Assembly (NCBI RefSeq): GCF_001598355.1
Contig: NZ_BCYU01000022.1
Coordinates: 1-57,215 of the forward strand
Length of the DNA: 57,215 nt
Direction of reading: 5' to 3'
Source: Sphingomonas asaccharolytica NBRC 15499
GTDB taxonomy: Bacteria > Pseudomonadota > Alphaproteobacteria > Sphingomonadales > Sphingomonadaceae
Made by a program: the position numbers and the translations under genes. The notes under the pieces are model-generated. The model saw nothing but the letters and a program-made list of their open reading frames with translations, had not been told where the DNA came from and ran no database searches. Position 1 is the first letter of the stretch, and each line of letters opens with the position of its first letter. This document shows positions 36,933-44,863 of this stretch, one piece after another.

Positions 36933-38090
36933 TTACCGAAGGCCCCTGCGCGAAGGAACACCATTCTGCGACTTTTCTTCGCGTGCCTTGATGACATTCA
37001 GCTCATCTTCAGCGCGGTGAAGATCCGACTGGAGCTGTTGGATATCCTTGCCTTGGTCGACAATTTTGGACGTTGTAGTGCCGACTAGGGTTAGCGTTGA
37101 TTGAAGAGCAGACCGCGTAGACAGGAGCTGCGAGACCATAGTAGCCGCAGCCCCAAAAATGCCCAATATACCAATGCCAGTGAGAAGGGTTACCTTATTA
37201 CTGGCCTTTTTTGCACTGCGCTTTGCATCACTAGCCTTGCGTCCAGTCCGAGCTATCGCATCTGGAATCGCATTCTGCAGCGATTGGTAACTCATACCTC
37301 GTTGAAAAACGTCGTGACCCTTTCGGGCGCTTGCGAGGTAATCGGCGAGTGATTTGTTGAGCTTTCGCTCAGGAAATTTGACTAACTGCCCGCTGCGTTC
37401 GGGTCGATTGGCTCCTGAAGCTGTCCAACGATCAACAAGCGATGTTTTAGTGAACTCAGCCCAGATAAAATCTTCGCCAACCTGTAGGATGTATGTGTTA
37501 CTCGTTAGATTATGGAGAGGTACCATCAACCTTCCCGAAAATCCTGGATCTACCAGAGGTCCTGTGCCGAGCAGAAGACCTTTGTGAACTAAGTCGATAT
37601 GCAGATTGAACCGCACGGCCATATAGTTGGGAAGCTGAAACAGCTCAGCCGTACGAACATAAATCAAGGAATTTGACGGGATAACAACCGCGCTACCATC
37701 ATTGAGCGAACGGAGGGGAGACTTATCTGGCTCATCAGGATCCCAGAATGCGATCTCATTGCCTACGCTCAGGGGGTAGGAAGCAGTTTTTCTCTTATTT
37801 GCGTCATACGGATATACCATTGCAGTAGTGCGTGCATAGTCGTCTATGTCAGCCGCGTTCAACAGAGACGGCGCAATTTCAGGGAATGGATCGACATCCT
37901 TCCAAGTTTCGAATTGCGTATTTGCTGCTATCAGCTCAGATGAAGGAGCTTCGATTAAGGGCGTAGCTGGCGAAGTGTCGGTCTCTTCCAGCGCACCTGG
38001 CCCATCATCGGCAAGCTCGATGTGGCTTCTTCTGGCCAGCCATTTTATGCCGCGGACATGGACGGCTTCCTTTTTCTTCGGCTTCTTCAT
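36933..38090 (-). CDS. Membrane protein with dCTP deaminase/dUTPase-like domain and C-terminal coiled coil
   Basis: This 385-residue protein (start ATG 38090, basic MKKPKKKEAV) has an acidic linker and then a domain at about 75-220 that reads as the dCTP deaminase/dUTPase fold: VIPSNSLIYVRTAELFQLP, VRFNLHIDLVHKGLLLGTG, LVDPGFSGRLMVPLHN and EDFIWAEFTKTS. After a basic stretch (KASDAKRSAKKASNKV), one transmembrane helix (about 299-322) and a coiled coil (about 340-372) follow. The DPGFSG loop is kept, but I cannot confirm catalytic deaminase residues. Codon use is AT-richer than the core genes. It is divergent from the gene at 38168 and belongs to the nucleotide-gene island. Confidence 0.7.
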   Translation of the reverse strand: MKKPKKKEAVHVRGIKWLARRSHIELADDGPGALEETDTSPATPLIEAPSSELIAANTQFETWKDVDPFPEIAPSLLNAADIDDYARTTAMVYPYDANKRKTASYPLSVGNEIAFWDPDEPDKSPLRSLNDGSAVVIPSNSLIYVRTAELFQLPNYMAVRFNLHIDLVHKGLLLGTGPLVDPGFSGRLMVPLHNLTSNTYILQVGEDFIWAEFTKTSLVDRWTASGANRPERSGQLVKFPERKLNKSLADYLASARKGHDVFQRGMSYQSLQNAIPDAIARTGRKASDAKRSAKKASNKVTLLTGIGILGIFGAAATMVSQLLSTRSALQSTLTLVGTTTSKIVDQGKDIQQLQSDLHRAEDELNVIKAREEKSQNGVPSRRGLR

Positions 38091-38167
38091 TGGCCCCGCC
38101 TTCGAATTGCGCAGATAGATATGCGATCGACCGAAGGCCGCGTCAAAGCAAAGGTGTAATAGGGGGT

Positions 38168-38917
38168 ATGCAAGATCGATACGTTGGCGATGCAGGAGAC
38201 TTTGCAAAATATTCTTTGCTTCGGGCGCTAGCCACCGGCCGACCGAACCTCAGCCTGGGTGTGCTTTGGTATCTATATCCTGACGAACAGCACAACGGCG
38301 ATGGACGACACATTAGCTATCTGGATAAGCAGGATCTGAAAGCTCGCGACAATTACACGTTTTGTGGGCTTGAGCGGATCGTTCGTTCGGGCAATCGGTC
38401 GGTCGCCGCGGTTGAGGCGGCGGCCCTTCTTCCAAATAGCGTGTTCTTTTCAGACCATGTCGCTATTCGCGATAAACCGGCGGCTCGTCTGGCGCATCGA
38501 GCGTCCTGGTACGAAAATGGGCTGAGGGCGCTTAAGGGGCGGGACATCATTTTTTTCGATCCCGACAATGGCATCGAAACAGCGGCGTTGAAGCGCAGCG
38601 ATCACCGCGCCGGCAAATACGTTTTTTGGTCAGAGCTTGGAGCGGCGTGGGCTTCGGGTTCGTCTCTGGTGGTGTACAACCATCTCAATCGAAGCGCGCC
38701 GGCAACCGTTCAAACCGCGCGGCTGCGAGCTTCGTTCGAGGAGCGACTGCCGGGGATCGGGCTATTAGCACCATTGCTATTTAGGCGTGGCTCATGCCGC
38801 CATATGTGGGTGGTCGGTCAGCCGCGTCACGCTCGGCCGCTGACCAAGCGACTAAATCGCTTCATGGCGAGTGGTTGGTCGGTCGACGCGGAGTGGTCGA
38901 CTGGCGAGCGAGCGTGA
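38168..38917 (+). CDS. Unrecognised island protein with MQDRYVGDAGDF start and DPDNG motif
   Basis: This 249-residue soluble protein starts MQDRYVGDAGDFAKYSLLRA and contains VLWYLYPDEQHNGDGRHISY and DIIFFDPDNGIE. I recall similar proteins in mobile and defence-rich regions, always unannotated. The hydrophobic strand before DPDNG resembles motif IV of Rossmann-type methyltransferases (DPPY), but no SAM-binding glycine loop is obvious, so this is only a hint. ATG 38168 has AGGGGGT directly before it. It is divergent from the gene ending at 36933 and nearly touches the PurA-like gene (eight bases apart, convergent). Confidence 0.6.
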   Translation: MQDRYVGDAGDFAKYSLLRALATGRPNLSLGVLWYLYPDEQHNGDGRHISYLDKQDLKARDNYTFCGLERIVRSGNRSVAAVEAAALLPNSVFFSDHVAIRDKPAARLAHRASWYENGLRALKGRDIIFFDPDNGIETAALKRSDHRAGKYVFWSELGAAWASGSSLVVYNHLNRSAPATVQTARLRASFEERLPGIGLLAPLLFRRGSCRHMWVVGQPRHARPLTKRLNRFMASGWSVDAEWSTGERA

Positions 38918-38925
38918 AATAGGCT

Positions 38926-39972
38926 CTAGCTCTGACTTTGTAGCTCGAGCACGACGGTTTTGTCCGGCGACACGCCGACCCAGTCGATACGCTGCCCGAT
39001 TGCAGCGCTGATATCGTCGACAAAGCGCTTCGCCTTAGCAGTCAGTTCACCGCCAACTACTGCCGGGTCAACATAGTCGAGATGATTGAGCACGATCCTC
39101 GACGGTCGATTGACCGCGATCGCCTGTTTCACGATCTCGGGGGAAAATTGACCGACGCGCCGAGGCGCTTGTGTAACCGTCGTCAACTCGGTGAGGTCTC
39201 GATCGATCCCGGCTTCGAGCGCGATCGCGTCCCAATTTGTTTCGTGCGGCAGGGGGCCTGACTGACGTCCAGCCACGCGAATGGGATGGCATCGCAGCAC
39301 CAGAATAACGTCGTCGACGTCGAGGGGGCTTAATCCAGCCTCCGCCACAAAGCTGCCCGCCGTAGTGTCGCGACTGGTCGCTTTAGGCCATGCTTCTGCG
39401 TGCAAAACGGAAAGGCCAAACCCCTGCGTACCCTCGATTATGATGCGTTTATCCTGGTCTAGCAGCGATCGAGCTATGGCAGTGGTATCTTCTAAAAATT
39501 CTGCCAAAGCCGGAATGTCTTCGGCTTGAACCGCTGGCGGCAAATTGCCCGCACCGCGGGCCACGCGCGAAAGGACTGCTGCGCCGGTGCCTGATTGGGT
39601 AGAACCAATCGCTTCGCGAAGCGCGGTCTCTCGCTCCCACGCTTTGTGTTGTTCCGTAATTATGTGCGCAAACGGGCTAATCTTAATTTTGGCGCGATCG
39701 TATCCGAGTTCATCGATCTCACGAAAGAGGAGGTCGATATCAAGGTACGAACCGGCCGGAATGAGAATTAGAAGATTGCCGTCGACAGCGCCGGCCGGCA
39801 GCTGTCGAAGCGCAAAGCGTCGTCCATCGCGCGCAACACCGATATGACCGGAATTCGAACCGCCGACGCGCATAACCGCAGCAACGGATGCATCGGTACG
39901 AGCAACGTGAAGCGAGGTTTTCCCTTTGCCTTCAGAACCATATTGCCCACCAACGACGACGGAAATCGGCAT
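38926..39972 (-). CDS. Short adenylosuccinate synthetase homologue (PurZ-like) with Asp13 replaced by Ser
   Basis: This 348-residue protein is clearly in the PurA family: VVVGGQYGSEGKGK (GTP loop), VGGSNSGHIG with the catalytic His43, AIGSTQSGTG, IIEGTQGFGLSVLH, ATSRDTTAG, RCHPIRVAG, LTTVTQAPRRVGQF and a TKLD-like guanine motif NHLDYVD. It is about 80 residues shorter than E. coli PurA and resembles archaeal and phage versions. Residue 13, the catalytic base Asp in PurA, is Ser. I recall the same change in phage PurZ, which condenses aspartate with dGMP to reach diaminopurine. It starts five bases after the fusion gene stop, so the two are one operon. Housekeeping PurA is therefore unlikely. 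Confidence 0.82.
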   Translation of the reverse strand: MPISVVVGGQYGSEGKGKTSLHVARTDASVAAVMRVGGSNSGHIGVARDGRRFALRQLPAGAVDGNLLILIPAGSYLDIDLLFREIDELGYDRAKIKISPFAHIITEQHKAWERETALREAIGSTQSGTGAAVLSRVARGAGNLPPAVQAEDIPALAEFLEDTTAIARSLLDQDKRIIIEGTQGFGLSVLHAEAWPKATSRDTTAGSFVAEAGLSPLDVDDVILVLRCHPIRVAGRQSGPLPHETNWDAIALEAGIDRDLTELTTVTQAPRRVGQFSPEIVKQAIAVNRPSRIVLNHLDYVDPAVVGGELTAKAKRFVDDISAAIGQRIDWVGVSPDKTVVLELQSQS

Positions 39973-39976
39973 GCCG

Positions 39977-41860
39977 TTATAATACCCCCACATCAACCAC
40001 TTCGAGGAAGCGATCTACTTCAGAAGCAAAGTGCGCCAATGTAGCGTCATTATCAATAACATATGAGGCAAGCTGACCGAGCGTGTCGATCATCGCCTCA
40101 ACCGGTTGCGCTTCGGCGGTTTCAAACCGCACACGGTCGTCATGACTGTGTGCCCCCGAACGCTTCAGCCGTGCATCGACCGGCGCGGTAATATGCAAAT
40201 GAACGAACCGATTACCGAAACGCTCAATCAGATAGGCGCGATCTTCAGGCCAGCGAAGACCATCGATCACAATGCGCGTAGCCGCCCCAACGCGACTCAA
40301 CGCCTGCTCACAAAGCCAAGCCTGACCGCGTTGCTGGTGTATCTCAATACCGACTTGCTGGCGCGTCGGTCGATCGAGTGGAAGGCCCTGTGCCTTGATC
40401 TCATCGTCGATTACGAGGCTGAACCGCGTATAGGCAAAGCCACGGTTTTCGATCCAATGTGCTGCGGTAGTTTTCCCCGCAGCGATGCGACCACTCAGCC
40501 CTATGACTAGCGGCGTGTCGGGCGCGCTCAAATCAGGTACGATCAACGCACTCTCTCCTTCGCCGCCCAAAGCTTCAAATTTGCCGTCGAGAAGAAACGT
40601 CCCAACGAGTGCGGATGTGATCGCATCTAGTTCGTCATGGCTAGGAATTTGCTCGACGAAATCCCCTTCAATGCCAAATTCGGCTAGGCCGCGCTGAAGC
40701 CACTGAACGCCGGCTCCCTTGCGTGGTATTCCCATGATATCCTGCGCGGCGCCAGGATAGCTTTCGATGACAGGGATACCAGCTTTGCGGAGGCGATTTG
40801 CCAGCCGGATTCCGCGCTCAGTGAGTTTCTGCATACTCGGTAGCAGGCAAGGATAGACATTGATCCCCCGCCGTTTCAGCGTGCGTTCGCTCTCGCGCAT
40901 GATACCAAATTGAGCGCGGCTCGGATCGTCGTCACCCACATGTAGTCTGCCTTTAGGAAGGCAGAGTGGAGAATCGATGGACACTAGATCTGGCTTAATC
41001 GCCAAGATGCGTTCCACCATCTCGTCGTCGCTGCCGATAAGGTTGGTCGTCGCCTTGCGCCCTTGCAACATGCAAAAACCTGAGGGCTTTTGCTCCGAGC
41101 CGGTCAGGTCGACCCCGACAACGAGGGATTGGCTCGCTGGCCGATCACCAAACACCAGATCAAACGACGCAGCGCGGTCGAGCACAGGCTGGTCAGGCCA
41201 GGCGCGGTCGTTGAGCACCTCGAGCAGTGCAAAGTGATCAGTTCCACCGAAGGGGAACACTCTTATCCAGAAATCCTGATGCTCGACCTGATCAACCACA
41301 TGATCAAGGATCCGACACATGCCTTGGATGTCTGCCAAATTATATCTGACAAGGAGCTTCAGTGCGTCGATATCACCGCGCAAAAAGCGATGCCAGAGCA
41401 ACACCGCTTCCGCTCCATCGATGCCTTCCAATCCAGTGCGAACATTAATCCCAAGCTCCTCTTCGACAAGTTTCTGGCCCCCTGACAGACCAATGCGACG
41501 GGTCGCGTACCGCAGATCGATGTGAGTTGCCGGTATGGCAGCGTCATCAAACGTTTGAAGCAAAAATGGCACGTCAAACAACGTTCCATTGAACGTAACC
41601 AGCGTATCTGCAGAGCTTAGAGCTGCGAGCAGAGGCTGAGGATCGTCGCCTCGAATATACACGTCATATCGGCCATCGAGCATGTAGCCGACGATTGTAA
41701 TTTCATCGTAATAACGGCTTAGGCCTGTCGTCTCGATATCAAGAAATAGAACTGATTTTCCGTCGCCGACCGCTGACAACAACTGGCGATCCGCCCGCAA
41801 TCGCGCAGTAGCAGGCAGGGAGCTGCGCTTTGGGCGATTATCAACTGACGGGTTAGACAT
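39977..41860 (-). CDS. Three-domain fusion: RNase H-like exonuclease, DUF429 and P-loop nucleotide kinase
   Basis: This 627-residue protein has three parts. Residues 36-190 are an RNase_H_2/YprB-type DEDD nuclease (VLFLDIETTGLS, VTFNGTLFDVPFL, HIDLRYATRR, YNLADIQGM, all acidic residues present). Residues 247-425 are DUF429, a predicted RNase H-fold nuclease (VVGVDLTGSEQKPSG, SIDSPLCLPKG, VIESYPGAAQDIMG, HDELDAITSALVG). Residues 451-620 are a small P-loop kinase (VIGLSGRIAAGKTTA, VIDGLRWPEDR, HITAPVDARL) like dephospho-CoA or dNMP kinases. Island codon use is AT-richer than the flanks. The PurA-like gene follows at once. The substrate is unknown; nucleotide or nucleic-acid processing is likely. 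Confidence 0.8.
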   Translation of the reverse strand: MSNPSVDNRPKRSSLPATARLRADRQLLSAVGDGKSVLFLDIETTGLSRYYDEITIVGYMLDGRYDVYIRGDDPQPLLAALSSADTLVTFNGTLFDVPFLLQTFDDAAIPATHIDLRYATRRIGLSGGQKLVEEELGINVRTGLEGIDGAEAVLLWHRFLRGDIDALKLLVRYNLADIQGMCRILDHVVDQVEHQDFWIRVFPFGGTDHFALLEVLNDRAWPDQPVLDRAASFDLVFGDRPASQSLVVGVDLTGSEQKPSGFCMLQGRKATTNLIGSDDEMVERILAIKPDLVSIDSPLCLPKGRLHVGDDDPSRAQFGIMRESERTLKRRGINVYPCLLPSMQKLTERGIRLANRLRKAGIPVIESYPGAAQDIMGIPRKGAGVQWLQRGLAEFGIEGDFVEQIPSHDELDAITSALVGTFLLDGKFEALGGEGESALIVPDLSAPDTPLVIGLSGRIAAGKTTAAHWIENRGFAYTRFSLVIDDEIKAQGLPLDRPTRQQVGIEIHQQRGQAWLCEQALSRVGAATRIVIDGLRWPEDRAYLIERFGNRFVHLHITAPVDARLKRSGAHSHDDRVRFETAEAQPVEAMIDTLGQLASYVIDNDATLAHFASEVDRFLEVVDVGVL

Positions 41861-42359
41861 TGATGACCAGCTGCTCTCCGAACGGGTGACGAGAATCGCT
41901 ATGCTAGTTAGTCGTCTGCCAAGGATCTATCACCACCCTGACGCCGAGGCGAGCGACGACCAAACTTGAACGGATATTAGGAACGCGACGAAAATCGTTC
42001 ATAATACGTTCCATATAGGAATGAATCGTGACTATTGAACAATGTCGGCGAAGGGCGCCTTTGGCTTCAGCCGATCACCGGCCACGAGGCTGACGCGGGG
42101 CATCTGGAACGGAAAGGCTGGGACGCAAAGCAGCCGTCGGCGACGATTATGGGGATTACTCGGCTTGACGCGCCCCAACGAGAAATGCCCATCGCCCTCC
42201 GCATACGCGCCCCAAAACCCCGATAAAATTAGGACTCCCACCCCCGCCGTGGTATGATGGTTCCTGCCTCCAGACTCCCACCGGGTCGGAGCGCTTCTAG
42301 AAATTGTTACCGGGTATGGCTCGCGTTTCGTGAGTCTCTGGCTTCCGAAGGCTTCGGCC
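41861..42359. other. Gene-poor right edge of the island (about 500 bases)
   Basis: No supported gene is seen. The first 170 bases are AT-rich (AATCGTTCATAATACGTTCC, then a small palindrome TTCCATATAGGAA) and probably hold the promoter of the leftward fusion/PurA-like operon. From about 42050 the composition returns to mixed GC. Overlapping frames on both strands (for example 42032-42361 on minus) show no recognised domain. No tRNA, integrase or direct-repeat attachment site was found. Confidence 0.5.
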
Positions 42360-43402
42360 ATGGAATTTTTTACGCCCGTATCTCATGATGCTTCCAGCAG
42401 CCTTGGCATGGCGCTGGTCTTCTCCTCGGCAACGCCGCTTCTTCTGCTTGACGCCAACCTCGCATCAAGGCTGCCAGCGGCTCGTTCTGCAGCGCCTTCG
42501 CGCTCGATCCGGACAAGGTCGTCGGTGCGGGGCTGGCGAGCCTTGGATCGGGCGAATGGGGGATGCCCCAGCTTCGCTCGCTCCTGGCGGCGACCGCCGC
42601 GGGCGATGCCGCGATCGATGCCTATGAACTGGATCTGGTGCGCCTCGGCAAGCCGACGCGCCGGTTGATCGTCAATGCCCATCGGCTCGACTATCTCGGG
42701 TCGGACGATGCCCGGATCGCGCTTGCCGTGCTGGACGTGACGGAGGCGCGGCTGACCGAAAAGCTGAAGGACGACGCCGTCCGCGAAAAGCAGATCCTGT
42801 TGCAGGAGCTTCAGCACCGGGTGGCGAACAGCCTTCAGATCATTGCCAGCGTCCTCATGCAAAGCGCGCGCAAGGTGCAGTCGGATGAGGCGCGCAATCA
42901 CCTGCAGGACGCGCATCATCGGGTGATGTCGATCGCGACGCTCCAGCGCCAACTCGCGACGGCCAATGCGGGCGACGTGGTGCTGCGGTCCTATTTCAGC
43001 GACCTTTGCGACAGCATCGGGGCGTCGATGATCTACGATCATCAGCTGCTCGAGCTCAGCGCGGTGGTCGATGACAGCATCACGAGCTCGGACGTGTCGG
43101 TCAGCCTTGGCCTCATCGTGACCGAGCTGGTGATCAATGCCCTGAAACACGCTTTTCCGGAACGAACGGGTCCGGGGAAGATCGTCGTCGAATATTGGTC
43201 GCGGCCAACCGCGTGGCGGCTGAGCGTCGAAGATGACGGCGTCGGCATGCCCGGCGACCACGCGACGCGGAAGCCGGGACTGGGCACCGGCATCGTCGAT
43301 GCCCTGGCCAAGCAACTGGACGCCTCCGTGACCATCGCCGACACCAATCCGGGCACGAGGGTGGCAATCATCCACCTTAACGCGCCGGCTGCGGCACTTT
43401 AG
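42360..43402 (+). pseudogene. PAS-HisKA_2/HWE-type histidine kinase with a one-base frameshift
   Basis: ATG 42360 opens MEFFTPVSHDASSSLGMAL and ATPLLLLDANL in frame 3. The PAS-like domain then continues only in frame 2 from 42461 as RIKAASGSFCSAFALDPDK, VVGAGLASLGSG and onward. One missing base in AACCTCGCATC (about 42460) explains the break; the restored protein has about 347 residues. The transmitter has LLQELQHRVANSLQIIASVL with the phospho-His of HisKA_2 kinases, TELVINALKHAFPE, VEDDGVGMPG and LGTGIVDALAKQL. A shorter product from ATG 42563 would lack most of the sensor. A receiver gene follows at 43444. Confidence 0.75.
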
Positions 43403-43443
43403 GCGCAGCGGCTCGTTCAGCCGACAATCATTGCAGGGAATTC

Positions 43444-43836
43444 GTGCCGATGACCGATCCCGTGTCGCCGTTGTTGCTGTATGTCGAAGACGATCCCCTG
43501 ATCCGGGAAACGATGGTCGAGAGCCTGGAAGAAGCGGGCTTCGAGCTGCTGGTGGCCGACAGCGGTGACCGGGCGGTGGAATTGCTCGTCGCGCACGCCG
43601 CCGACTTGCGGGGGCTGATTACCGATGTGAACCTGGGCGACGGGCCGGACGGCTGGGCGATTGCCAAGGAAGCGCGTCAATTGATGGCCGGTTTGCCCGT
43701 GGTCTATGTCAGCGGCGCCAGCGACCATGAATGGACATCCGAGGGCGTGCCGGGAAGCACCATCATCGCCAAACCTTTCGCCTCTACCCAGCTGGTCGTT
43801 GCCATCTCCGCGCTATTGGTCGTCTCGGACCATTGA
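43444..43836 (+). CDS. Single-domain response regulator (receiver only)
   Basis: This 130-residue receiver has the acidic pair in YVEDDPL, the phospho-Asp in LITDVNLGDGPDG, the Ser/Thr position in VVYVSGAS and the Lys in IIAKPF. No output domain follows. It lies 41 bases after the HisKA_2 kinase gene and is its likely partner, in a phosphorelay or general stress-type circuit. GTG 43444 or ATG 43450 may start it; AGGGAA precedes both. Confidence 0.88.
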   Translation: MPMTDPVSPLLLYVEDDPLIRETMVESLEEAGFELLVADSGDRAVELLVAHAADLRGLITDVNLGDGPDGWAIAKEARQLMAGLPVVYVSGASDHEWTSEGVPGSTIIAKPFASTQLVVAISALLVVSDH

Positions 43837-44012
43837 GGCGGGAACCGCGGTAGCGGACTGAACCCGCGATGGAGCGGCCGGGCTCGGCGCAGCGCCGCAC
43901 TACCCTGCACGCGGCAGCCGCCGGCCCGCACTCGCCATGATCTGGCCGCATGAGCCCTTATATGGCGACGATCATGCCTCGATACCGCGGGCATCGACAG
44001 GGGGACCGCATC

Positions 44013-44765
44013 GTGCCTCGACCATTTGAGACTGCCGGGAACGAGGCCGACCTGCGCCTGGCCATCGAGCTTGCGGCGCAGGGCTTCGTTCGCCCGGTGC
44101 CAGGCGCGATCGACTGGTTGCCGGCCGTGGTGTCGGATCCGGAGTGGAAGGGCTTCGCCGAATCGTGGAACCGGCTCGGCCTCGATCGCTACATGGCCGA
44201 TGGTGGCCGCTATCGCCGGCGGCGCCATGCTGCCCTGGCGATCACCCCGGACGCGATCGTCCGAAAGCCGCACCAGCCGCATTATCAGAGCCGCGACTAT
44301 AATCGGCTGAACGGCGACGTTCAGCGCTGGTTCGAGCCGATCGAGGACGGCATTGTCGACAGCCCGATGATGCGGCACCTGCTTCGCGGCGCGACCGATT
44401 GCTTCGAGCGCGCCGGCGAGGGCGATGCGGCGCGCCCCTGGCATGTCGAGCTCCACCAGTTCCGGATCGAAGCCAATGCGCATGAGCCGGGGCGCCCGAC
44501 TCCGGAAGGAATGCATCGCGACGGCGTCGACTGGGTATTGGTGATGCTGATCGATCGGGTGAATGCCGATCAAGGCGTCACCGAAATCCGCATCGCCGGC
44601 CGGCCGGAGATCGACCGCTTCACCCTGGCGGCACCGGGCGACACCGTGCTGCTGGACGATCACCGCGTGCTGCACGGCGTGACGCCGATCCGGCCGATCG
44701 ATCCGGACAGACCGGCGTATCGAGATGTCTTCGTTGCGACGTGGAAGGAGGAAGACGCGGGCTGA
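44013..44765 (+). CDS. 2-Oxoglutarate/Fe(II) oxygenase-family protein (2OG-Fe_Oxy_2, BsmA type)
   Basis: This 250-residue protein shows HVELHQFRIEANAHEPG, the iron ligands in EGMHRDGVDWV (HxD), LLDDHRVLHGVTPI with the distal His, and YRDVFVATW with the 2OG-binding Arg. The pattern matches the family of L-isoleucine 4-hydroxylase and BsmA; the amino-acid substrate here is unknown. GTG 44013 with AGGGGG eight bases upstream is preferred; ATG 43950 and 43974 are possible longer starts. Confidence 0.78.
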   Translation: MPRPFETAGNEADLRLAIELAAQGFVRPVPGAIDWLPAVVSDPEWKGFAESWNRLGLDRYMADGGRYRRRRHAALAITPDAIVRKPHQPHYQSRDYNRLNGDVQRWFEPIEDGIVDSPMMRHLLRGATDCFERAGEGDAARPWHVELHQFRIEANAHEPGRPTPEGMHRDGVDWVLVMLIDRVNADQGVTEIRIAGRPEIDRFTLAAPGDTVLLDDHRVLHGVTPIRPIDPDRPAYRDVFVATWKEEDAG

Positions 44766-44804
44766 GCGCCGGGGTTCGGCCGTGTGCCCGTGCTACGCAA
44801 AGAA

Positions 44805-44836
44805 AAGGCCCTCCCCGCTCGCACGGGAAGGGCCTT
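44805..44836 (-). terminator. Rho-independent terminator of ftsH
   Basis: AAGGCCCT (44805-44812) pairs with AGGGCCTT (44829-44836); inner CCCC/GGGA extends the stem. On the minus strand the stem is followed by TTTTCTTTGC, so it ends the ftsH transcript 28 bases after its stop codon, and may work for the oxygenase gene from the other side. Confidence 0.8.
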
Positions 44837-44863
44837 CAATCTCAACTCAGGCTGAGCTCGTGA

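Noticed and set aside
36933..41860. Prophage remnant
   Set aside because: No capsid, tail, portal, terminase, integrase or repressor gene is present; only nucleotide-related genes.
42032..42361. Minus-strand open frame of 109 codons at the island edge
   Set aside because: No recognised motif, poor start context and overlapping frames on the other strand; treated as gene-poor DNA.
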